From Modestobacter lapidis (lineage in GTDB: Bacteria; Actinomycetota; Actinomycetes; Mycobacteriales; Geodermatophilaceae), in NCBI GenBank assembly GCA_019779905.1, contig JABAKE010000002.1, positions 186,001-250,000 on the forward strand: DNA of 64,000 bases, written 5' to 3'. Shown here piece after piece: positions 28,122 through 36,335 of the stretch; position 1 is the first letter of the stretch; each line of letters opens with the position of its first letter. The translations under genes and the position numbers were made by a program. The notes under the pieces were generated by a model. It was not told where the DNA came from. It saw nothing but the letters and a program-made list of their open reading frames with translations, and made no database searches.

Positions 28122-29303
28122 ATGCGCGCAGTGACGTGGCACGGCCGGGACGACGTCCAGGTGGACACCGTCCCCGATCCGACCATCCAGGACCCCACCG
28201 ACGTCGTGGTGGAGATCACCACGACCGGCATCTGCGGGTCCGACCTGCACCTGATCGACGTCATGGCCCCGTTCATGACGGTCGGCGACATCATGGGCCA
28301 CGAGCCGATGGGGGTCGTCCGCGAGGTCGGCCCCGAGGTGACGGCGGTGCAGCCGGGCGACCGCGTCGTCGTCCCGTTCAACATCTCCTGCGGCACCTGC
28401 TTCATGTGCGGGCAGGGGCTGCAGAGCCAGTGCGAGACGACCCAGAACCGCGAGCAGGGCTACGGCGCCTCGCTGTTCGGGTACACCAAGCTCTACGGGC
28501 AGGTGCCCGGCGGGCAGGCCGAGTACCTGCGGGTCCCCTTCGGCAACACGCTGCCGATCAAGGTGCCCGACGGCCCGCCGGACGACCGGTTCATCTACCT
28601 CTCCGACGTCGTGGCCACCGCCTGGCAGGCGGTGCAGTACGCCGCGGTGCCGCCGGGCGGCTCGGTGCTGGTGCTCGGCCTGGGCCCGATCGGCGACATG
28701 TCCACCCGGGTGGCCAAGCACCTGGGCGCCGGCCAGGTGCTCGCCTGCGACATCGTCCCCGAGCGGCTGGCCCGGGCGCGGGCCAACGGCATCGACGTGC
28801 TCGACTCCACCACCCAGGCCGACGTGGTCGCCTGGGTGCGGGACAAGACCGACGGCCGCGGGCCGGACGCCGTCATCGACGCCGTGGGCATGGAGGCGCA
28901 CGGTTCACCGGGTGCAAAGTTCGCCCAGAAGGCCAGCGCGATCGTTCCCGACGCGATCATGGAGAAGGTCATGCAGGTCGCCGGGGTGGACCGTCTGGCG
29001 GCGCTCAACACCGCGATCGCGGCGGTGCGGCGGGGCGGCACCATCTCGCTGTCCGGCGTCTACGGCGGAGCGTCCGACCCGATGCCGCTGATGACGATGT
29101 TCGACAAGCAGATCCAGCTGCGGATGGGGCAGGCCAACGTCTGGCGCTGGGTGCCCGACATCCTGCCGCTGCTCACCGATGCCGACCCGCTCGGCGTCGA
29201 CACCTTCGCCACCCACCACGTGCCGCTGGAGCAGGCTCCGGAGGCCTACGAGACCTTCCGGCAGAAGCAGGACGGCGCGGTGAAGGTGCTGCTCAAGCCG
29301 TAG
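28122..29303 (+). CDS. Zinc-dependent alcohol dehydrogenase, formaldehyde dehydrogenase-like
   Basis: A 393-residue medium-chain dehydrogenase. The catalytic zinc site starts with CGSDLH (about residues 38-43) and GHEPMG; the structural zinc cysteines are in CGTCFMCGQGLQSQC. The NAD-binding motif is LVLGLGPIG. The extra insert after the Rossmann fold and the overall order resemble glutathione-independent formaldehyde dehydrogenases and related aldehyde dismutases. The actual substrate is unknown. ATG at 28122 has AGGAG upstream. Divergent from the M23 peptidase gene. Confidence 0.9.
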   Translation: MRAVTWHGRDDVQVDTVPDPTIQDPTDVVVEITTTGICGSDLHLIDVMAPFMTVGDIMGHEPMGVVREVGPEVTAVQPGDRVVVPFNISCGTCFMCGQGLQSQCETTQNREQGYGASLFGYTKLYGQVPGGQAEYLRVPFGNTLPIKVPDGPPDDRFIYLSDVVATAWQAVQYAAVPPGGSVLVLGLGPIGDMSTRVAKHLGAGQVLACDIVPERLARARANGIDVLDSTTQADVVAWVRDKTDGRGPDAVIDAVGMEAHGSPGAKFAQKASAIVPDAIMEKVMQVAGVDRLAALNTAIAAVRRGGTISLSGVYGGASDPMPLMTMFDKQIQLRMGQANVWRWVPDILPLLTDADPLGVDTFATHHVPLEQAPEAYETFRQKQDGAVKVLLKP

Positions 29304-29435
29304 TCGGGCGCCGGGCACGGGTGACGTGACCAGTCTCATGACCGCGGTCGGGCTGGTTCACGGCACCCGTGCTCTTGGCTACGGGTGGACAGTGCGGTCC
29401 GCCTCCTCGTTCCCTGCTGTCCGGAGTCCTCCCCC

Positions 29436-30644
29436 GTGCCTCGCGCGTTGCTCGCTCTCGCCATCGGTGCCTTCGGCATCGGAACCACCGAGTTCGTCGT
29501 GCTGGGCATGCTGCCCGAGATCGCCGAGGGCCTGGACGTCTCGGTCTCCGCGGTCGGGCTGCTCATCTCCGCCTACGCGATCGGCGTGGTCGTCGGCGCC
29601 CCCACCCTCACCGCGCTGGGGGTGCGCTTCACCCCGCGCCAGACCCTGATCGGCCTGATGGTGGTGTTCGTCGTCGGCAACACGCTGTCGGCGTTCGCCC
29701 CCGGCTACACGACCCTCGTCATCGCCCGGGTGCTCACCGCACTGGCGCACGGCGCGTTCTTCGGCGTGGGCGCCGTGGCCGCCCGCCGGCTGGTCGCCCG
29801 GGACAAGGGCACCCAGGCCATCTCGCTCATGATCACCGGCCTGACGCTGGCCAACGTCGTCGGCGTCCCGCTGGGCACCTTCGTCGCGCAGCAGCTCAGC
29901 TGGCGGCTGGTGTTCGGCGCGGTGGCGCTGATCGGCGTGGTCACCATCGCCGGGCTGATCGCGTGGTTGCCGCCGGCGGCCGGCGAACCGACCGATCTGG
30001 CCAGCGAGCTGGGCGCCTTCCGGCGGCGGCAGGTCTGGCTGGTGCTGGGGCTGACCGCGATCGGCTTCTCGGCGATGTTCGCCGTCTACAGCTACATCAG
30101 CCCGATCCTCACCGAGCTCGGCGGCATCCCCGAGCAGTGGGTGACGCCGGTGCTCGCGCTGTTCGGTATCGGCACCACCATCGGCACCCTGGCCGGCGGG
30201 CGGCTGGGTGACCGGTACGGCTTCTCCTTCGTCACCGTCGGCATGGGCGTCCAGGCGGTGCTGCTGGCCGCGTTCGCGCTGCTGGCCCGCACCCCGGTCG
30301 CCGCCGTCGTCCTGCTGGTGCTGTTCGGCATGGTCGGCTTCGCCATCGGGCCGGTGGTGCAGAGCCGGGTGATCGACGCGGCCAAGGTGCCCGGCGGCAG
30401 CCTGGTCGCCGCGGCGAACCAGGCCGCGTTCAACGTGGCCAACGCGCTGGGCGCGGCGCTCGGTGCCGCGGTGCTCTCGGCGGGACTGGGCTACACCGCC
30501 CCGATCTGGGTGGGCGGCGTGCTCGCGCTGGCGGGTGCGGGCATCGCCGCCCTGGCCGTGCTCGGCGAGCGCCGGGAGACCGCGGCGGCCACGGCCGACG
30601 TCGCCGCCTGGCAGCGGACGATGACGCCGGTCGAAACACCCTGA
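29436..30644 (+). CDS. MFS transporter, DHA1 (12-helix) Cmx/AraJ-like
   Basis: A 402-residue membrane protein with about twelve helices, beginning ALLALAIGAFGIGTTEFVVLGMLP, a hallmark of the sugar-efflux and chloramphenicol-exporter group of DHA1 transporters. An exporter role for a drug or sugar is likely; the substrate is not evident. GTG at 29436 is chosen with GGAG eleven bases upstream; a GTG at 29385 would add 17 residues before the first helix. The aldo/keto reductase gene follows after 39 bases on the same strand. Confidence 0.88.
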   Translation: MPRALLALAIGAFGIGTTEFVVLGMLPEIAEGLDVSVSAVGLLISAYAIGVVVGAPTLTALGVRFTPRQTLIGLMVVFVVGNTLSAFAPGYTTLVIARVLTALAHGAFFGVGAVAARRLVARDKGTQAISLMITGLTLANVVGVPLGTFVAQQLSWRLVFGAVALIGVVTIAGLIAWLPPAAGEPTDLASELGAFRRRQVWLVLGLTAIGFSAMFAVYSYISPILTELGGIPEQWVTPVLALFGIGTTIGTLAGGRLGDRYGFSFVTVGMGVQAVLLAAFALLARTPVAAVVLLVLFGMVGFAIGPVVQSRVIDAAKVPGGSLVAAANQAAFNVANALGAALGAAVLSAGLGYTAPIWVGGVLALAGAGIAALAVLGERRETAAATADVAAWQRTMTPVETP

Positions 30645-30683
30645 CCGTGTGCGCCGGGGGCCCCGGCGGGGTAACCAGCCGTC

Positions 30684-31574
30684 ATGACGACGACGGCGGA
30701 GACGTCCGGACAGTTCACCCTCGGCGACCGCGCCGTGCACCGGATCGGGTACGGCGCCATGCAGCTCGCCGGTCCGCACGTGATGGGCCCGCCCCGCGAC
30801 CGTGCGGCCGCGGTCGCGGTGCTGCGCCGGGCCGTGGAGCTGGGCGTCGACCACGTCGACACCAGCGACTACTACGGGCCGCACGTGACCAACGAGATCA
30901 TCCGCGAGGCGCTGCATCCCTACCCGGCGCACCTCACCATCGTGACCAAGATCGGCGCCCGGCGGACCGCGGCGGGCGAGTGGCCCGAGGCGCTGAGCGC
31001 GGCGGAGCTCCGCCAGGCCGTGCACGACAACCTCGACCACCTCGGCGTCGACGCGCTCGACGTGGTGAACCTGCGGATGCCCGGGTTCGCCGAGCCGGTG
31101 CAGCGCTCGCTCGCCGAGCCGTTCGAGGCGCTGGCCGCGCTGCGGCAGGAGGGCCTGGTGAAGCACCTGGGCGTCAGCAACGTGACACCGCAGATGCTGG
31201 CCGAGGCCCGCTCGATCGCCCCGGTGGTGTGCGTGCAGAACCACTACAACCTGGTGCACCGGGCCGACGACCCGTTGGTCGACGCGCTGGCCCGCGAGGG
31301 CGTCGCCTACGTGCCGTTCTTCCCGCTCGGCGGGTTCAGCCCGCTGCAGTCCGCGGCGCTGGAGACGGTGGCCCGGCGCCTGGAGACCACGCCGATGCAG
31401 GTGGCGCTGGCCTGGCTGCTGGCCCGCTCCCCCAACCTGCTGCTCATCCCGGGCACCTCGTCGGTGGCGCACCTGGAGCAGAACCTCGAGGCAGCCGCCC
31501 GGGTGCTCGGGCCGGTCGAACTGGCGGAGCTGGACCGGATCGGCGGCACCGGGGAGCCCGACGTCGACCTCTGA
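30684..31574 (+). CDS. Aldo/keto reductase
   Basis: A 296-residue TIM-barrel oxidoreductase. The catalytic tyrosine lies in HVDTSDYYGPHVTN (about residue 62), the lysine in VTKIGA, and the C-terminal IPGTSSVAHLEQN binds NADPH. It reduces aldehydes or ketones of unknown nature. ATG at 30684. It may be cotranscribed with the MFS gene 39 bases upstream. A hairpin element follows its stop, between it and the convergent ABC-F gene. Confidence 0.9.
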   Translation: MTTTAETSGQFTLGDRAVHRIGYGAMQLAGPHVMGPPRDRAAAVAVLRRAVELGVDHVDTSDYYGPHVTNEIIREALHPYPAHLTIVTKIGARRTAAGEWPEALSAAELRQAVHDNLDHLGVDALDVVNLRMPGFAEPVQRSLAEPFEALAALRQEGLVKHLGVSNVTPQMLAEARSIAPVVCVQNHYNLVHRADDPLVDALAREGVAYVPFFPLGGFSPLQSAALETVARRLETTPMQVALAWLLARSPNLLLIPGTSSVAHLEQNLEAAARVLGPVELAELDRIGGTGEPDVDL

Positions 31575-31633
31575 AGAAGTACCCCCTTGCCCCCCACCAC
31601 TCGCAAGCTCGCGGCGGGACCCTGCAAGGGGGC
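31574..31633. repeat. Dispersed hairpin element, copy 10
   Basis: Perfect 9-bp outer stem CCCCCTTGC (31582-31590) / GCAAGGGGG (31624-31632) around CCACCACTCGCAAGCTCGCGGCGGG. It lies exactly between the convergent aldo/keto reductase and ABC-F genes and can serve both. Confidence 0.8.
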
Positions 31634-33253
31634 CTAGCGGGTGCGTTGCACCCTCGCCTCGTCGAACACCGGCTCGGGCGCCTCGTAGACCTGCCCGCCG
31701 GCGCCGAACACCAGGAACCGGTCGAACGTGCGGGCGAACCACCGGTCGTGGGTCACCGCGACCACGGTGCCGTCGAAGGCGCCGAGGGCCTCCTCCAGCG
31801 ACTCCGCCGACAGCACGTCCAGGTTGTCGGTCGGCTCGTCGAGCAGCAGCAGCGTGGCGCCGGACAGCTCGAGCAGCAGTACCTGGAACCGCGCCTGCTG
31901 CCCGCCGGACAGCGACCGGAACAGCTGGTCACCCTGCGGGGCCAGTCCGTAGCGGCGCAGCGTGGCCATCGCCCGGCCGCGGTCCACGCCCGGCCGACCG
32001 GGCTCGCCGTGCCAGAGCAGGTCGACCAAGCTCCGGTCCAGCCACTCGGGATGGGCATGGGTCTGGGCGAAGAACCCGGGGACGACGCGCGCCCCGAGCC
32101 GCCAGCCGCCGGTGTGCGCGACGTCCTGGCCGGCCAGCAGCCGGAGGAAGTGCGACTTGCCCGCGCCGTTGCTGCCCAGCACCGCCACCCGGTCGCCGTA
32201 ATCGACCTCCAGGTCGAAGGGCTTCATCAGCCCGGTGAGCTCCAGCTGCTCGGCCACCAGCACCCGCACACCGGTGCGGCCACCGCGCAGCCGCATCGCC
32301 ACGTGCTGGTCCGGCGGGCGGTCCGGTGGGGGCCCGGCGGCTTCGTACTTGGCCAGCCGGGTCTGCATCGCGTGGTAGCGCGCCGCCATGTCGGGTGAGT
32401 TCTTGGCCTGCTGCTGCATGGTGCGCACCAGGTCGACGAGCCGCTGGTGCTCCTCGTCCCAGCGCTTGCGGAGCTCGGCCATCCGCTCGTGCCGGGCGGT
32501 ACGCGCCGCGGGGTAGCTCGCGAAGTCACCGCCGTGCACCCACGCGCCGCCGCCTTCCACGGTGACCACCCGGTCGGCGACCCGGGCCAGCAGCTCCCGG
32601 TCGTGGCTGACGAACAGCACGGTCTTGCGGCTCTCGATCAGCCGCTCCTCGAGCCAGCGCTTGCCCGGGACGTCGAGGTAGTTGTCCGGCTCGTCGAGCA
32701 GCAGCACCTGGTCCGGACCGCGGAGCAGGCACTCCAGCGCGAGCCGCTTCTGCTCACCACCGGACAGGCTGGCCAGCTCCCGGTACTTGCAGCCGTCGTA
32801 AGGGACGCCCAGCGCGGCGACGGTGACGGTGTCCCACGTGACCTCGACGTCGTAGCCACCGACGTCACCCCAGTGGCCCAGCGCGTTGGCGTAGGCCATC
32901 TGCGCCGGCTCGTCGTCGCCCTCCATCATCGCCAGCTCGGCCGCCTCCACGGCGTCCCAGGCCTCGCGGACGGCCGGCGGGGCCAGGTCGATGAGGAAGC
33001 GCTGCACGGTGGTGTCGTCGCGGACCGACCCGATGAACTGGCGCATCACCCCGAGGCCACCGGTGCGGGCCACCGAGCCGCCGTCCGGGGTCAGGTCGCC
33101 GCTGATGATCCGTAGCAGCGTCGTCTTGCCCGCGCCGTTCTCCCCGACCAGCGCGGCGCAGGCGCCGTCACCGACCCGGAAGGAGACGTCCTCCAGCAGC
33201 ACCCGGCCGTCGGGCAGCGTGAACCGCACCCCGGCGACGTCGACGTATCCCAT
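31634..33253 (-). CDS. ABC-F family ATPase
   Basis: A 539-residue soluble protein with two ABC domains and no membrane segment. Walker A motifs are GENGAGKTT (about residue 38) and GSNGAGKS; signatures LSGGEQKRL and LSGGQQARF; Walker B LLLDEPDNYLD and LLLDEPTDNLD. The linker between domains contains charged helices (RKRWDEEHQRLVDLVRTMQQQ). ABC-F proteins act on ribosomes in translation or antibiotic protection; the exact role is not evident. ATG at 33253. Confidence 0.92.
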   Translation of the reverse strand: MGYVDVAGVRFTLPDGRVLLEDVSFRVGDGACAALVGENGAGKTTLLRIISGDLTPDGGSVARTGGLGVMRQFIGSVRDDTTVQRFLIDLAPPAVREAWDAVEAAELAMMEGDDEPAQMAYANALGHWGDVGGYDVEVTWDTVTVAALGVPYDGCKYRELASLSGGEQKRLALECLLRGPDQVLLLDEPDNYLDVPGKRWLEERLIESRKTVLFVSHDRELLARVADRVVTVEGGGAWVHGGDFASYPAARTARHERMAELRKRWDEEHQRLVDLVRTMQQQAKNSPDMAARYHAMQTRLAKYEAAGPPPDRPPDQHVAMRLRGGRTGVRVLVAEQLELTGLMKPFDLEVDYGDRVAVLGSNGAGKSHFLRLLAGQDVAHTGGWRLGARVVPGFFAQTHAHPEWLDRSLVDLLWHGEPGRPGVDRGRAMATLRRYGLAPQGDQLFRSLSGGQQARFQVLLLELSGATLLLLDEPTDNLDVLSAESLEEALGAFDGTVVAVTHDRWFARTFDRFLVFGAGGQVYEAPEPVFDEARVQRTR

Positions 33254-33328
33254 CCGGTCAGTCTCCCCGGCAGGGGCAACCGCATTCGCTCCCCGGCGCG
33301 GCGGAGCCGTCCTGACCCGGGCGCGGGC

Positions 33329-33547
33329 TCAGCTGACGGACGTGTGCAGCCGGTAGCGGGCCAGCCGCTCGACCAGCTCCGGCAACGCCCCGACCGGGGA
33401 GCCGGCCAGCTCGCGACGGGCGTTCTGGACGACCCCCATGACGACCTGCGGTCCCGCCAGCGTCCCGTACTCCTCGGCCAGCAATCTGGCCACGGCCTGC
33501 TCGACCGACTCGTCGTCCGAGGACCGGGGTGCGAGAACCGTCGTCAC
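33329..33547 (-). CDS. Small three-helix protein, unknown function
   Basis: A 72-residue protein of three predicted helices (ESVEQAVARLLAEEYG, PQVVMGVVQNARRELAG, LPELVERLARYRL). It resembles small DUF3562-like three-helix-bundle proteins that are common in actinobacteria; function unknown. GTG at 33547 has a very strong GGAGGA ribosome-binding site seven bases upstream, which fixes this start against a longer low-complexity frame. The gene upstream on the same strand is 200 bases away; that gap holds nothing I recognise. Confidence 0.78.
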   Translation of the reverse strand: MTTVLAPRSSDDESVEQAVARLLAEEYGTLAGPQVVMGVVQNARRELAGSPVGALPELVERLARYRLHTSVS

Positions 33548-33747
33548 GAGCGTTCCTCCGGGTGCGGGGCGGTGGGTTCGGTGGGGTTCGGCGGCCTCCG
33601 CCCGGGTGTTCCGGTGGGCCGCGGTGCCGGGTACACCATGACTGCCGAGCCCGCCGGTCGGCCAGGGTCGAAGGTCCCCATCCTGGGCCGCACGGCCAGG
33701 CGAGGCCGGGCACCTGCCCCGGTCGGGTCGTCGTTCGGCGGGCAGGT

Positions 33748-34215
33748 TCAGCTGCTGAAGGCGTTGTGCCCGTCGGCAGTGCTGGCGACGGCGTCGCGCA
33801 CCAGCTGGTCGAGGGCCACGGTGTCGACCCGGTCCAGCGAGGTGAACCGGATACAGCTCTTGCCGCAGGACACCTTGCCCAGCTGCTCGGCCCGGGACTC
33901 CGCCAGGTAGGCGCCGTCGACGATCGCGCACACGTAGACCGACAGGTGCCGCTTCTGCGCCGCCAGCGCGATCAGCGGCCACGTCGTCGTCTCGGTGGCC
34001 GACTTCGGCCGGTAGGGCATCATCCCGTAGCCCAGCATCTGCCCGCTGCCCACGGCCACCAGTTGGCGGTCGATGCCCGGGGCGGCGGCCATCACCAGCG
34101 CGTCGACGCGGCGGAGCTCGCCCTCGCGGGGGCCGGCGGCGGCGAACCAGGTGGCCAGTTCGGCGTCGGTCGGTCCGGGGCCGGCACCACCGGCGGCCGC
34201 CGGGCCACCGGTCAC
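33748..34215 (-). CDS. DUF1801 (YdhG-like) domain protein
   Basis: A 155-residue cytosolic protein. LGYGMMPYRPKSATETTTWPLIALAAQKRHLSVYV-type sequence in the middle (about residues 61-95) and the GKVSCGKSCIRF segment place it in the DUF1801 group. Function unknown. ATG at 34215 overlaps the stop of the small membrane protein gene (ATGA). Confidence 0.82.
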   Translation of the reverse strand: MTGGPAAAGGAGPGPTDAELATWFAAAGPREGELRRVDALVMAAAPGIDRQLVAVGSGQMLGYGMMPYRPKSATETTTWPLIALAAQKRHLSVYVCAIVDGAYLAESRAEQLGKVSCGKSCIRFTSLDRVDTVALDQLVRDAVASTADGHNAFSS

Positions 34216-34331
34216 AGCGCCGATCCCAGCAGGACGGCGCCGGCGGTCAACAGCATCGCGGCCACGACGAGGCCGGCGATCAGCCGTTGCCGCCGCCGTC
34301 CGTCCGGGCCGAGCCCACCCATGCCCATCAT
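34212..34331 (-). CDS. Small single-pass membrane protein
   Basis: A 39-residue protein: MMGMGGLGPDGRRRQR, then one helix LIAGLVVAAMLLTAGAVLLG, so the basic part should stay in the cytosol. Function unknown. The stop overlaps the start of the DUF1801 gene by four bases (ATGA), supporting real translation of both. Two starting methionines are possible (34331, 34328). Confidence 0.55.
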   Translation of the reverse strand: MMGMGGLGPDGRRRQRLIAGLVVAAMLLTAGAVLLGSAL

Positions 34332-34362
34332 GGCCGCACCGTACTGCTCCCCCGGCCGGTCG

Positions 34363-34944
34363 TCAGCGCCCGCGGCGCCCCAGGAGCAGCGTGTCCAGCG
34401 CTGTGCCGGCCGGCGTCGGTCGTTCCACCTGCGCCAGCCGGTCGACCTCCAGCAGCGCCGCGACGGGGGCCAGCCGGTCGACGCTGTGCAGGATCGCCGG
34501 GTCCTGCGGGCCGCCCACACCGCGCGTCGTGTTCTCGACGTCGTGGCCGAGGACCAGCAGCCGGCCACCGGGTGCCAGCCAGCCGACCGCGCGGGTCAGC
34601 AGCGCGACGGTGTCGGTCCCGGGTAGGTGCAGGTAGGCGACCAGCACGAGGTCCAGCGCGACCGGTTCCGCCGGCGCCCAGCTCAGGACGTCGGCGACCA
34701 CCCAGCGGACGGCGTCCCCGCCGGGCGCGGCGCGCCCCCGGTCGAGCCCCACGCCGGAGAAGTCGACCGCGGTGACGTCCCAACCGCGACCGGCCAGCCA
34801 CCGCGCGTGCCGCCCCTCCCCGGCCGCCAGGTCGACCGCCCGCCCCGGCGGCAGACCGTCGAGCTCAGCGGCGATGAGCGCGTTCGGGCCCGTCGACCAC
34901 TGCGCCTTCTCGGCGTAGCGCGCGTCCCAGTCGGTTGCCTGCAT
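34363..34944 (-). CDS. Class I SAM-dependent methyltransferase
   Basis: A 193-residue methyltransferase. DWDARYAEKAQWSTGPNALIAAEL at the N-terminus and the SAM-binding motif AVDLAAGEGRHARWLA (about residues 35-50) belong to the Methyltransf_25/TehB-like group. Target unknown. ATG at 34944 precedes the conserved DWDARY. The start overlaps nothing on the same strand; the small membrane-protein gene lies 31 bases downstream. Confidence 0.87.
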   Translation of the reverse strand: MQATDWDARYAEKAQWSTGPNALIAAELDGLPPGRAVDLAAGEGRHARWLAGRGWDVTAVDFSGVGLDRGRAAPGGDAVRWVVADVLSWAPAEPVALDLVLVAYLHLPGTDTVALLTRAVGWLAPGGRLLVLGHDVENTTRGVGGPQDPAILHSVDRLAPVAALLEVDRLAQVERPTPAGTALDTLLLGRRGR

Positions 34945-35014
34945 GTCCGCAGTGTCGCCTCCCGGTGTTCGCGGCGCGCCCGACCGCGACCGCCGGTTCC
35001 GAGAAGGTCGTGCG

Positions 35015-35266
35015 GTGACCGCTCCCCCGCCGGTCCGGTTGGTGCCCTTCCGGCCCGACCTGCTGGACGCCGTCCTGCCCTGGTTCGACCACCCCGAGGT
35101 GCAACGCCGGCTGGGCGGGCGCCGTTGGGCCGCCCGGCAACTCACGCTGCCGGTGACCCCGGACGCGGCAGAGGTCCGCGGGCAGCGGGTGCTGAGCGTG
35201 CGCCTCCGTCTGGCGCGGAAACCCGTGCGCGGATCGTCGGTGGGCGGTGCGAGGGTGCGGGTATGA
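35015..35266 (+). pseudogene. Remnant of a GNAT-type acetyltransferase gene
   Basis: The first 45 codons (VRLVPFRPDLLDAVLPWFDHPEVQRRLGGRRW...) look like the N-terminus of a GNAT acetyltransferase, but the frame then turns into unrelated arginine-rich sequence and stops after 83 codons. The acetyl-CoA-binding motif is absent. GTG at 35015 would be its start. The remnant ends across the start of the next gene. Low confidence that the product is made. Confidence 0.45.
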
Positions 35267-36324
35267 CGACGTCCGACGAGGTCGCGCTGCTGCGGCTGGC
35301 GGCCCAGCGACTGGCCGGGCCCCGGGCGGATACCCCGACCGAGGCGGTCCGCTGGCTCACCGCCGTCCAGGGGCAGGACCTGCCCGGCGCGCTCACGTCG
35401 GTCGCGCTCCGCACGGCCGGCGGTACCCGGGCCGCGGTCGAGGCCGCGCTCGACGCCGGCGAGGTGGTCCGGTCCTGGCCGATGCGCGGCACCCTGCACC
35501 TCACCGCCGCCGACGACCTGCCCTGGCTGCTGGACCTGCTCGGCGAGCGGGCGCTGGCCGGGGTGGCCGCCCGGCGGTCGGCCCTGGAGCTCACCGCCGG
35601 CGACCTCGAGCGGGCCCGGGAGCTCGCCGTCGCGGCGCTGGCCGGCGGCGGCCGGCTCTCCCGCGCCGGGCTGCTCGCCGTGCTGGCCGACGGCGGGGTG
35701 GGCATCACCGGCCAGCGCGGTTACCACCTGCTCTGGTACCTGGCGCAGACCGGCACGCTGGTGCTGGGCCCGATGGCCGGGGGTGAGCAGCTGTTCGTGC
35801 TGCTCGGGGAGTGGGTGCCCGCGCCGCGGCGGCTGGACCGCGAGGCGGCGCTGGGTGAGCTGGCGCTGCGCTTCTTCCGCAGCCACGGCCCGGCGACGGT
35901 CAAGGACCTGGTGCGCTGGGCCGGAGTGCTGGTCCGCGACGTGCGGACCGGCCTGGCCGTCGCCGGTGACCGGCTGACCACCCTGGACGTCGACGGTGTC
36001 GTGCACTGGATGGACCCGGAGACCCCCGACCGGCTGGCCGCCTGCCGGGCGGATGCCCAGCGGGTGCTGCTGCTGCCCGGCTTCGACGAGCTGGTGCTCG
36101 GCTACGCCGACCGCACCTGCACCGTGCCGGCCGAGTTCGCCGACCGGATCGTCCCCGGGGGGAACGGGGTCTTCCGCCCGACCACGATCAGCGGGGGCCG
36201 GGCGGTCGCGACCTGGCGGGGAACCGGTCGCGGCGCGGCACGGTCACTGCAGCTGGAGCCCTTCGGAGCACTCCCGGCCGAGGTGTCGGCCGCGGCGGTC
36301 CTCGCCCACGCGGCGCTGCCCTGA
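35263..36324 (+). CDS. Winged-helix HTH_42 protein, AlkZ-like putative DNA glycosylase
   Basis: A 353-residue cytosolic protein of the HTH_42 (DUF1006) superfamily, which contains the DNA glycosylases AlkX/YcaQ and AlkZ that unhook crosslinked or bulky bases. The motif TAVQGQDLPGAL near residue 38 has the Q-x-Q pattern of AlkZ-type members rather than the Q-x-D of AlkX. SWPMRGTLHLT, then TGQRGYHLLWYLAQTG, are further family motifs. ATG at 35263, preceded only by a weak purine-rich site. Activity is inferred from the family. Confidence 0.8.
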   Translation: MTTSDEVALLRLAAQRLAGPRADTPTEAVRWLTAVQGQDLPGALTSVALRTAGGTRAAVEAALDAGEVVRSWPMRGTLHLTAADDLPWLLDLLGERALAGVAARRSALELTAGDLERARELAVAALAGGGRLSRAGLLAVLADGGVGITGQRGYHLLWYLAQTGTLVLGPMAGGEQLFVLLGEWVPAPRRLDREAALGELALRFFRSHGPATVKDLVRWAGVLVRDVRTGLAVAGDRLTTLDVDGVVHWMDPETPDRLAACRADAQRVLLLPGFDELVLGYADRTCTVPAEFADRIVPGGNGVFRPTTISGGRAVATWRGTGRGAARSLQLEPFGALPAEVSAAAVLAHAALP

Positions 36325-36335
36325 CCGGGGGCCGC

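Noticed and set aside
29379-31742. Minus-strand frame of 787 codons
   Set aside because: Antisense to the MFS and aldo/keto reductase genes, low-complexity, no domains.
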